Below, piece by piece: positions 54,091 to 64,000 of a DNA stretch of 64,000 bases. The notes under the pieces were generated by a model. It was not told the DNA's origin. It did not search any database and saw nothing but the letters and a program-made list of their open reading frames with translations. Origin of the DNA: Plectrocnemia conspersa (taxonomy: Eukaryota > Arthropoda > Insecta > Trichoptera > Polycentropodidae); contig VTFK01000268.1 of NCBI GenBank assembly GCA_009617715.1, positions 248,001 through 312,000 of the forward strand, in the 5' to 3' direction. Within the stretch, counting starts at the first letter, position 1. Each line of letters starts with the position of its first letter. The translations under genes and the position numbers were made by a program.

Positions 54091-54100
54091 TTTTTTTTTT
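54091..54100 (+). terminator. Pol III oligo-T terminator of tRNA copy 2
   Basis: Ten consecutive T start four bases past the mature 3' end. Confidence 0.85.
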
Positions 54101-55810
54101 AATGCGGTAAATAATAATACTGGATATTATTCGTACTTAAATTAAAATAAAAGAAGGATAGTTTCATATTTAAATCACTATATTATAATATAAATTGAAA
54201 TATCATGCTAAAAAAATATAAAGTAAAATAAAAAATAGTATTAAAGTACAAAAAAATTTATACACAAATTTTAATATGGTTTTAAAAATATATTAAGTAA
54301 CAATTGAAATCAAAATATATGAAAAATCAATTTATGATTTTTTTAAATTTTTTAAGTGAAGCACTTTAATTGTGAACGTTAATTAATTATAAAAAAAGTA
54401 ACTTTAATACTTTTAAATTTGAATAGACAGTAGTAAATATAAATTGTAAAAACATATAATAGAATCTTAATAATTTAAGAGATAATTTATAAATTAGTTT
54501 TAATAATAGAATGTCTCAAAAAAGGTAAGAGCTTAAATTTGATAAGAATACATATAAAATTTTGGGTAGAATAAAATACAGTATTTATTAAAATATTGTG
54601 AATTAATATTAATTAAGCTTAAGTAATATAGAGTAAACATGTTGTTAAAATATAATAATTATGGAGATAGAATATTTCAGTGTGAGAGAATTCGTGTTTT
54701 ATATTATTATTTAAATTTATTACTATCTGAATATTATATACATATTTGATAAAATATACATATTTACATAAATAAATCAAAATTGCCAATTAATTTCTAT
54801 ATAAAATATATTGATTTATAAAAAGTTACCCGAGTCAATATATAAAAAATAACCATTATTTGTTTGATGAAATGTAATGCTGCTTTTTTACACTTATGAT
54901 TCTATGAAATTATCTATAAGTTAATGTTAAAATAAGCTAATTGTTATTGTATCTTGTTGCAATTTTTTTGCAAATATTATAGTTTCAGCATAGAAAGCAA
55001 CAGAAAATCAAAACATACTTCCGTTTTCTAATATTTTTTTTATATTGAATATGTAAAGCATTATGAAAAGTCACAGAACTTGTTCAAAATCTAAAATAAA
55101 AATACTTTTTTATACAATTTATAAAAAAAATAAGAAGTAAGATTAAGTTACAAATGATTATGCTTTGATTCCACAATATCTAGAAAGTTACTGTTATTAA
55201 CAAAAAAAAATTCCTATAATTGATAATTTACATTGGCATCAAATACATTAGGGATAGAAAAATGATTAAGTATTGAAAAATACCTGATAATAAATACGTA
55301 GCTTACATTAAACTCCGTTTTTTAGGGAAAAATAATATTCCAAGCACCTGGCCTAAAACAATGTTTAAGGGCAAAAAATATAAACAGGAAATATAGATTT
55401 TATCACGCAATAGAAAACTAACATGGTTTTTCAAAATTAAAAAGGTAAAAAATATACAATTTAAACATTAATTTACAAACGAGTCAGCTTAAGTCAAATT
55501 TAATGTCGTATTTAATAACTAACTTAATGAATAAAATCTAGATTTTCATTTTAATCGCTCAATTTAATCTTAAATAGTTTACTATTTGTGAAAATATCCG
55601 TTTGGTTTGTTTTTACATTGACAAGTTTGATAAATATACTCAAAAATGCTTAGGTCGCGTTTTTACTTATTTGCCTAATTGATTTAAACTCACTTAAAAT
55701 TATAAAAAATAAAAAGAAACATAATAATTGTAATTTGTATGACTTACTGTGTAGTTACAGACATAAATTACCCCAACACATTTTATTTAAATAGGAACGA
55801 TAAAACTTAC
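54101..55810. other. AT-rich, no feature seen
   Basis: AT-rich unique DNA. Confidence 0.6.
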
Positions 55811-56208
55811 AATTTGTATTAAATGGTAAATGTTTGATTGCAAAGTTGTGGAGTACATTGAATTTAAAAAGTTTTAAGAAAGTGTTTCGCTAAGTTTAAT
55901 TATACGGCCGTTATTGGTGATGTAACCTTTTGCATAGGTTTTAATAGGATTTAATAAATTATCAATTTGTATAAATGATAAATGTTTGATCGCAAAGTTG
56001 TAGAGTACATAGAGTTTTATAACAAGTTTTTAAAAGTATAATTTTACAGAAGTTATTGGCGACGTTATCTTTTGCATAGGATAAAATAATTATTTTGCAT
56101 AAAATGACAAATTTTTATTCGCAAAGTACAGTGCATACCATTAAAAGTTAAAAAAAAGTGTTTCTCTAAGTCTAATTTTGCGACAGTTACTGCTGACCTT
56201 TTGCATGG
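55811..56208. repeat. Three-copy degenerate tandem repeat (about 120-150 bp unit)
   Basis: Three successive units lie at about 55811-55938, 55964-56080 and 56091-56208. Each contains, in order, a block like AATTTGTATAAATG, then TGATTGCAAAGTTGT with GAGTACAT, a GTGTTTCGCTAAG-type block (lost in the second unit), TTATTGGTGATGT and TTTTGCATAGG. The period is 153 bp then 128 bp because of indels. No coding frame is shared. Confidence 0.85.
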
Positions 56209-56492
56209 GAGTTGCATGATCTGCATCCAGGTGATTACTACTGTCACACCTGTAAGTTACCGGATATATTTGATTTTAAAACTGTTAGTTATAGCATATG
56301 TTTTGCAAAATATATTATAACTATTCTTTAAAATATTCTGTCATAACTCAACTAAGGGAGGATTAAATTAAATAAAAATACATTTTTATAACGCTATTTA
56401 TATGTTACTATCGTAAACTTTCAAAAACCTAAAAAGATTTGTATTGTATGCTTTAGAGATAATATTAAGGGCTTAAACCTAATCTTGTCATC

Positions 56493-56563
56493 TCTTTCTC
56501 AATAATGAATAATTATGAAATAGATTGCTCTCAAACTGACTGTGTTAAAGCAAATATGGTACC
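56493..56563 (-). repeat. Dispersed repeat pair R1, copy 2
   Basis: This is the inverted partner of 32586-32654, 24 kb away. Similarity drops outside this stretch on both sides, so only a short remnant of the parent element survives. Confidence 0.75.
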
Positions 56564-59339
56564 TGTTTTTGAATAATAAGAAATGTCGCTCTCTAATGAG
56601 AGTAAATTATATTTGAACAGCTCATATGAGGTGCAACTATTTTTTTTGTGTAGGTGGCAAAAAATACAGCTAAAAATGGTTTAAGACAGCCAGATATTTG
56701 CGGGTGCTCCTCATATTTTGCAATGGAAGGTACTCACTTAATTAACGGAACAGTGGATTATAAAACTGTTTTGGAAATTTGTTTCATCCCTTTACTACTA
56801 TAAAAGTAATTAAACAACGCAAGTAGTATTTTGAGCATGTCAAATTGTAGTTTTTTTGACGGTAGATGTACTTTTTTTTTATCGTTTACAATTTATTATT
56901 CAAATAGTTAAGCATAATAAATATGTACACATAACAAAATAATTGTATTTGCGTGTTTTCTAAAATTTATTAGTTAATTTGATAGATTCGACATAAATTC
57001 CATCTAGTTTTCGATTCTAGACGTACACTTTTTATTACCAGGTATAAAAAAAATAATTCGTTTCCTTCAAGGCCTTCATATCTTTATTTAATATCTATGT
57101 AGGTCGAAAATTAAGAGTGAAATTTGTAAGCAAATTGTGGCAACATTGGAAAACATTCATTTTTGCTTGTTTCCATAATAAATAACCTACATGTCATTAT
57201 TTAACCATCTACGTTTTGTGGAACCTACAAAACGGACTCAATCGATTTAGATCTACATCAAAGCACGACTAATATATTATTTAACATACCATTTTAATTT
57301 ATTTATAATCAACAATAAAACACCTGATGATTTAAAGCATAATCACTAGTTCCATACTAATTAAAATTTAGTACAATATTTTTTTTGAAAAAACATGAAA
57401 TTAATAAGAAATATTTCTCTGAATTGTAAGACATTTTACATATGTATGAAATACATTTTTTTTATTGAATAATATTTTTTATTAAAAAATATTTCTGAAA
57501 TCTTAACAAAGTAAAGTTCAATATTGATAGTTTCTCGAATGGAAAGTGATTTAAGATTTAATGTGTAAGTGACTCTCTCCCTTTGATTCAAACTCGCGAG
57601 ACTATACATCTGTTAACAATACATTTCGATATTATTATACCAAAAAAAGAGAAGCGAAATGTATATAGATGACCATTTGGGCTGTTAACGATACCGTGGT
57701 GCTTATATTAGTTAATTATAGCCAGGGTCTGGCGTGTTCCCTGGCCGTAAAATTCGTGTTCGGCCTACGTAATAACACGTACGGTAAAACGTACACGTGT
57801 ATTGCGGTACGCACGTGAAAAAACAACACGTAGTTTATTTTTCCGACGCTTCTTAATTTACGTTGCGGCATTAAATCTGATTGACATAATTATAAAATCT
57901 GAACAAAGTACGGCTTCAATCGACGACGTGGCTAACGAATGTGGCTTGTGTGCTGGAATAATCAAGTTTAACGTATCAGCTAACAAGAAAGTGATTATTC
58001 ATGCCGTTAATGAAAATTAAATTGATTTTTTATTGTATGGTATACAAATTCGTGTATAGTGAAAAATGGGTTTTGGAGCTATTCAGACGATTTATATTAA
58101 TCCATTTTATTGCAATGTTTATTAAAAGCTAAGTTAAGGTGTATAGTAAAATATTATAATATATTGTCAGGACTACTCGAGATTCGATAAAAATAAAATG
58201 TAACTTTCTCAACTGTTTAATTTTATTGAATGCTATATTTTTGATCTAAAAAACTTTGTAACTGTAAAAAATAATTCATAAAAAAAAATTTGTTTCAACC
58301 TTATAATAATATAATATTTTTTAATAAAAGTAATTTCACAAAACATATTTTCATATTAAAGAGTTTCCTCATTATTTTGCGATGTTCAACTTGTTTAAAA
58401 TGTCAGTAAACTTTAAATGCTTGTTAGTAAAAGTTACCATTACACATTATTAAAACTTGTTTTTACACTTTATTAAACATTATACTGTATATATAATTTT
58501 TATAAAAACATAGGTACGTGTATTTTAACTTAATTTCATTCAAAGGCAATTTAATATAATACATTTTACTTGTAATATCACACACGCAAAGATTAAAATC
58601 TGACATTAACAAAAACCATTCAAATATTTGAAGTATTAAAGTATTGATTTATTCTCATGCTAACAATAGACACAAAAGGTGTACTTAATAATGTAAAAAC
58701 CATACAAATATGGTATAAAATACTTAATTTTTATAATAATTTTTTTTAATGAATTGTTTAAAAATAACGCTTAATCCAAATTTATTTTTAATGAAGCTTA
58801 AAATAACGATAGATTTTTTTAAGCTAATTTAAATTACAATTTTATTTACTTATATATACAAAATGTTCTGTGAAAATAGTTTATGTTTGATTTTTATTTA
58901 TCTACAATAAATACATATATACAATAGTTCTACTATAATTATTTATTTGTATTTATTAATCAATTTCAACAACACTTATATACCTAATGCGGTTATGGTA
59001 GCGTATATATTATAGTAATCGTACTTAGAATAAAACCATTTCGCAATGTAAAAACGTGAAAAAAAGCTTGCTAAAAATAATCATAACAGAATATTTTTTC
59101 AATGAAGCGCTGTTTCTAATATATATTTTTAATCGAATATGCGTCCATTGTTTGGAACCCGAGTTGAGCGAAACACTTCTTGTTATTAGAGAATTCAAAG
59201 AAAATTACTGAGATAACTCTACAAGAGAGAGTAAGGGTCGTATCCGTATTTATATCCTAGTGCCTACTTGATAGAAGCGTTGGGGTACAATTAATTGCAT
59301 TCTCAGCGTAGCATCTACTCAATGAAGCACTTTTAAAAG
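56564..59339. other. AT-rich with the E-box island
   Basis: Apart from the island at 57540-58010 no gene or repeat is seen. A 72-codon frame (57802-58020) overlapping the island is unrecognised. Confidence 0.5.
57776..57831. promoter_or_regulatory. Cluster of CACGT/CACGTG (E-box type) motifs
   Basis: CACGT occurs at 57776, CACGTG at 57794-57799, CACGTG at 57812-57817 and CACGT at 57827-57831, four within 56 bp in a GC-richer island. These are binding motifs for bHLH and bHLH-PAS factors. The two full E-boxes start 18 bp apart. No gene is recognised nearby. Confidence 0.4.
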
Positions 59340-59383
59340 TTGCTAAGGAACGGTACCAAACCCCGTCAATGGTCGGTGAATGC

Positions 59384-59486
59384 CCTAGGGAGTCACGATC
59401 GCGTTCCTAATTCTAGTCCGTTGCGGCCAGGACGTCAGCGCTTGAGAACGCTACTGTTGCCCGATCTATCCAGCTTCTCAATGAGC
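59384..59486 (+). repeat. Dispersed repeat, copy B
   Basis: This is the partner of 12333-12435, in inverted orientation about 47 kb away. It lies in an open frame of 66 codons (59340-59540) that includes RPGRQRLRTLLLPDLSSFSM; copy A has SRPGHQRLTTLL then VSMS in the matching frame. Similarity starts near CCTAGGGAGTC and fades after CTCAATGAGC. The element type is unknown. Confidence 0.75.
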
Positions 59487-59540
59487 TTTTACAAGGATGT
59501 TTTTGGTGACCGCATTAAGAAGCTAGAAAATAATATGTGA

Positions 59541-61080
59541 GTTTAATTGCCATCATGACGCATTGTGGACAATTGTCAAGTCATACACACAAAATATATT
59601 TTAATTATATAAAATATATATTAAGATACAACTTAATTTATTAATTAATTCATAAATTATTTATTGCCAGATGCCAAATGACGATGAAATTTTTTTTTAG
59701 TACTTTTTTAATAATAATTTTTTACCAAATTATCAAGTAACTAAAATATTTAATAAAATAATATTCTCTTAAATAATATTTTATTTTTATTATTCACTGT
59801 TAGATTAATAAAAAAAAAATTATAATATAATAAAATAGGCAAAGCAGTGCTTTTACTGCTTCCATAAACATTTTTATTATGTACAATGAACAACTAGTAT
59901 CTAAACTTATTAAATTTATTGCTTAATATAAGCAATCGTATTTATATCATTGAAAATAAAATATTGTAAGCGTTGCCTTTACCGTTTTGATCGATTTAAT
60001 GATTGTACCTCTATAAACACTATAGTATTTAGAACTATAACGTTAACCATAACAAATTTAATTATTGTTTCTATTTAATAATATGCATAGTCTTTCTCAA
60101 TGAATAGAATTGATATTCATTATAAGCGACTACGATGGTTTTGATTATAATGGTTCACCCAGAAGACATATTTATTTATTTAAAATAAATTCTAATGTGA
60201 CCTTATAGGTTGAAATTAATGTACCACGATGGTCAAAAAATAATACATATTATAGTTTTATTACAAAACAAAAAGCAATAATACAAAATATAAAATAATA
60301 AAATTAAGTGATAAGAACCAGATCAGCTCTTTGTGGCTGACGTTAAACAGATCAATGTGCAATCCTAGCGTAATAAGGATCCGGATGGCGACAGCCATAA
60401 GTGACGTAACGGACATTAAAAGAGGATGCAGTCGTGATTTTTGAAGTCGTTTCGAAAGCCAAAACTGGAATTCCTAAATAATAGTTTGATTTTCGACAAC
60501 ATCCTAGTAGTTTTAAGAAATGTTTAGTGACATACAATTCTGCAAAATTTCAGTTAATCGTATCATAACGCTCCTAAAAGAAAGGTGCTGGGATTCAAGA
60601 AGAGGAAATTTGCTTTCATTAGAAGGTGTAGAAACAACAGGAAAATTCGTTTGTATAATAGAAGAAAACATATAAAAGGTTTGCCACTATATTACATCGG
60701 GAGTTTAGAGCGCCACGGACAGATCAGATACTAAAGAGACGCAACATTTTTAGAAGTACTCTGATATTCTAGACACCCAACTGTGAGCTACAATTTTTGT
60801 TCAGATCAACCTTGATATTACTGGCATATATCTGTATATTATTATTATTAAAAATTGTGCAAGAAGACTATATATTTTTAACAACTCAATCGGCGTTAAC
60901 TAACAGAATAATTCCCACCGCTCGACACCATAACCCGAAAATATAATACAAGTGCAGTAAGAAGCTGTAAAAATGTACTAGTTCTGTAACAGACTTTATA
61001 ACAGAAACTTTTCAATATATATTTAAGCAAACTTAAAGTATTTTTTATTCAAACCAAAGCTTTCAAACGTCACACAGCCA
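59541..61080. other. AT-rich with a mixed-composition stretch
   Basis: The region 60300-60780 is less AT-rich. Interrupted peptide-like pieces occur (LLKERCWDSRRGNLLSLEGV on plus; YLGIPVLAFETTSKITTASS on minus), but no family is recognised. Possibly a decayed mobile element. Confidence 0.3.
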
Positions 61081-62400
61081 TAATTTTTCCAAGTTTAATC
61101 CGCCGCATAATTGGTAAGGCCGCGAATAGCGCCGCTTATGCATTTAATTATTTACACATACACATATACACATACTTCAAAACCTCCAAAGTGCCAACTT
61201 CAAGTTTCGGAATTGGAATTACCCGCGACGATTCGAAAGGGTAAACTTTGCCGGTTAAGAGAAATCGTTCAGAATTATTTGCTCGCACGCGCGTTCAAAC
61301 ACAGTGTTCGTCGCCGGCGACCTATACACGCTCGGCATGAATTATTTATAATGTTGTACATACATATAAACATGTCTGTTGAGACGCGGGAGAAAAATGC
61401 TGCGGATGCTGCTGCGTCAAAAGCAAATTAAAATTAATAGGGAGATGCGTGCGAAATTTAAAGCTCTTTTGCGACGTTTTAAAGAATACGTTATTTCAGA
61501 ATTTTTCTTAAATTTATTTATTTATGTATAAAATATAACTATATAATACAAACTTGTGGAATCATATATTCTAGAGAACGATCAGACGGCCTTTGAATAT
61601 ATAAAAAACTCGATTTGTTCAACTAGACACGTGATTTATAACCAGAGCGCAAAGTGGGCTCGTCAACCAAGCGACGTGAGTCTAATAATCTCAAAACTCT
61701 TATTTTTATTAAATTTACTATTAATAAGCTCTATTATATTCAAAGTTATTTTACTTTAAATAAAAATATAGAATATTTTATTGTGCTTTAAGAATAAGAT
61801 ATATCATAGTAATCAGATATATTCAATTAACTTGTAAACTATTATTTTAATTTGCTATCCAGAGTGCTTAATTGAGTGTAGCTTCTCAAATGCGCCATCT
61901 TGCAAACCCCCATGAACCGTCATAACCCAAATAATTTCACTCAAAAGTCAATAGCATAAAGTTGGCAATAAAACGCGAAAGTGTCGATTGACAATGATTG
62001 ACAACGCTCGGAGCGAATCCAATTCCATTTTAATAGTCTTGTACAATAAACCCAGTTTCGCGGCAATCTGGCAACCCTGAACCATGGCTTTTATATTTGT
62101 ATTAATAAAATGAATTTATTTTTAGATTAACGCAATAATAAATCTCGGTTTTAACAATGTCAAACCCTGAGCGATTTATTTTCTTTTAGACCAGAGAGAG
62201 AAAGAGAAGGAGAGCGAGGGAAAAAATTGGCGGATTCGATACGCAGATATCGCGTATCTCTTCGAAATGCCATTACGGAAATGAGAATGGTATAATATTA
62301 AATATTAACGACATACACCCGCATATATGTATGTTTGTGTGTACGTAGGGGAAGTTGGGCTACCTTGGGACAGTTTTATCTGGGGACAGAGTTTATATCT
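61080..62400. other. CpG-containing island and flanks
   Basis: 61080-61480 has CpG words (GTCGCCGGCGACC, GCTCGCACGCGCG) and an unrecognised 106-codon frame. 61890-62380 is moderately GC-rich, ending with GGGGAAGTTGGGC and a CTTGGGACAG/CTGGGGACAG near-repeat at 62364-62387. Confidence 0.35.
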
Positions 62401-62701
62401 CGAGTGGGAGTAATATTTTTGCTGTACGATGTTATTTTGCTACGACTATAAGTACGACATAAATTTTGAATCTATACTTTTGGTTGTTCCATTTTTTATT
62501 ATAATATTAAATAAATGATATTAAAAATATTGATATAGTAATATAGTATATATATTGTCAAAGGATTTGTCATTTTATAACTACTTTACAAATTATTCAC
62601 TTTGACTCGATTATATCTAATCAAATTTAATTATAATACCAAATTGTCAATTAAAATCAATTATTATAAAAATATACATCCATAAATCTTATTTTTAATC
62701 T

Positions 62702-62753
62702 ATAATTACTGTTTAATAAATATCAATAAATCAAATAATTACTGTTTAATAAA
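62702..62753. repeat. 33-bp tandem duplication
   Basis: ATAATTACTGTTTAATAAA occurs at 62702-62720 and 62735-62753. Confidence 0.85.
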
Positions 62754-63355
62754 ACATATTAAAAAACCCATTTTATTAGTATTTTTAATTAAAAAAAATT
62801 TAAACAATTTTTATTAACAAAAATAATATTTTTTAAGCAAACCATGAAATTAAAAATTAGGTAATAAAATAATAATTATTTTAGTACTAATATGTAAATA
62901 TTCTTAAAAAACTTTTATAATATATATAATAAACATTTTTTGTTGTTGCTTAAATGTAAAAAAACTAAAATTAATTTTTAATATTATTCATTACCTATAC
63001 CTTTCCTATTCCCCATATTTTACGTTTTGAAATGTTTGCTAAAACTTAAGCTAAAAAATTATATTTTAATATAACAGTATTTTTTTATTATTTGAAAACA
63101 AGCAGCATTTATTGTCTAATTTTATTTTTAAACTAAATTATTTATTTATATTTTTAATTATTAACGTTTTATTTAACCAAAGCAAAATAAAATAAAATCA
63201 ATATATTTTTGCCAGCTTTTTTTATATAAGAAATACTATTTGCTATAAAAATAACAATACATATATATAAAATTTATATTTATTAAACCATACCATAATT
63301 ATATTATAATATAATGAAAATACCTATAATGCTTCTGTTCAAGTTTTTTACATAC

Positions 63356-63690
63356 TAAAATATATAAATTATTTATTTTTCTCTTAAAATGTTTTAATCA
63401 TATCGTACAAATAGTATTTAATTTATTATATTAATGGAATTGCCACTTTTAGAGAAAAAAATATCTCTATCCTTGTTACTAATTTATATTTTTAATAAAT
63501 ATTTATATGAAAGTAAAAAAAAATTGTTAGTAAAAATACTATATTTTAATAAAATCAAAAGTATTTTTTATTTAAATGGTTTTAACTGTACTATAAATAT
63601 TTTTTTAATACTTCATAATTTAAATTATTTATTTTTCATCTTAAAATATATTTTTAATCATATCGTACAAAAAATATTTAATTTAATATA
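63356..63690. repeat. 75-bp direct repeat pair, about 258 bp apart
   Basis: The stretch 63356-63430 is repeated at about 63613-63690. Shared blocks are AAATTATTTATTTTTC, CTTAAAAT and TTTTAATCATATCGTACAAA. Small indels shift the offset from 256 to 260 bp. The open frame 63434-63724 simply runs through this AT-rich repeat and is not credible as a gene. Confidence 0.8.
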
Positions 63691-64000
63691 TAATATAAAC
63701 GTTATTGTGTTCGTTTCGTGTTGATTATATAGACTTATTACATCAACATAATTAAAAACATGTAGTTTTTAAGTATATTTTTTGTGTAACAATTTACACA
63801 AACATTTATATACATTTATATATATAATAATTTGATAAATCAATGAGAGTTTTTAATAAAGATTTTTATCAATAATTATTTACATCTTTTTATAAGTAAG
63901 CTAAACGATTATTTTATTAGATTATAACACTAATAAGTATACTTTAAACAAAATAAATATATTTTATATAATATTGTATTTATTTTGATTTTTTTTATAT

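Larger units (their letters stand above)
62400..64000. other. AT-rich window end
   Basis: Nothing beyond the two direct repeats listed at 62702 and 63356. Confidence 0.6.

Noticed and set aside
60300..60800. Tc1-like transposase remnant
   Set aside because: Peptide-like pieces could not be matched to any ordered domain set; left unassigned.
61111..61431. 106-codon frame with a Thr/Tyr/His repeat
   Set aside because: The TYTYTHT stretch comes from an ACACAT simple repeat and the remainder has no recognised motif.
62341..62400. GGGGAAGTTGGGC...TTGGGACAG motif as a transposon end
   Set aside because: It looks like some insect element termini, but no inverted partner or target duplication is visible.
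63434..63724. 96-codon frame near the window end
   Set aside because: Ile/Leu/Asn/Phe/Lys-rich translation of AT-rich DNA that runs into a direct repeat; no motif.

Overview
The window is eukaryotic nuclear DNA and most likely comes from an insect. The support is two eukaryotic-type tRNA-Ser genes with internal A and B boxes, no CCA and oligo-T terminators, plus relics of insect-style DNA transposons (Tigger/pogo, a mariner-like element, hAT, piggyBac-like) and many short TA-rich simple repeats. The base composition is extremely AT-rich. Order and species cannot be fixed from the sequence; motifs such as TACATATGTACATA occur in several insect groups.

No intact protein-coding gene can be supported. 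The longest open frame between start and stop is 133 codons and most are 60-110 codons, as expected by chance in AT-rich DNA. The window reads as a gene-poor intergenic or very long intronic stretch. Against the AT-rich background stand about 20 short islands (100-600 bp) with more GC and CpG (for example 1-330, 2387-2900, 4380-4860, 11815-12060, 17440-17880, 21480-21960, 23560-24180, 25220-25780, 29979-30311, 31220-31760, 34880-35180, 37940-38230, 41110-41330, 45160-46200, 52380-53490, 57540-58010, 61080-61480). They may be conserved regulatory elements, unrecognised exons or old mobile DNA. The one at 25220-25780 packs three hairpins in a row.

Layout: 1-12 kb is AT-rich with small islands and hairpins. 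12-16 kb holds a hAT-type end next to a dispersed repeat, a possible decayed exon, and a mariner-like pseudogene on the minus strand. 18.1-19.2 kb is a complete but internally deleted Tigger/pogo element with both ends and TA target duplications. 27.2-27.8 kb is a hAT relic keeping the transposase C-terminus and a perfect 52-bp palindrome. 28-33.5 kb contains further hairpins and a large TA microsatellite. 43.3-44.3 kb is a piggyBac-like non-autonomous element bounded by TTAA. 48-54 kb carries two identical tRNA-Ser(TGA) genes about 6 kb apart with duplicated 5' flanks. 55.8-56.2 kb is a degenerate three-copy tandem repeat. 57-64 kb is AT-rich with an E-box cluster and minor repeats.

The only genes likely to be functional are the two tRNAs. 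The rest is transposon fossils, repeats and unassigned islands. I found no convincing new multi-gene system. The most interesting signals are the duplicated tRNA locus with conserved upstream blocks, the repeated loss of catalytic cores in unrelated transposons, the long perfect palindromes, and the triple-hairpin island.
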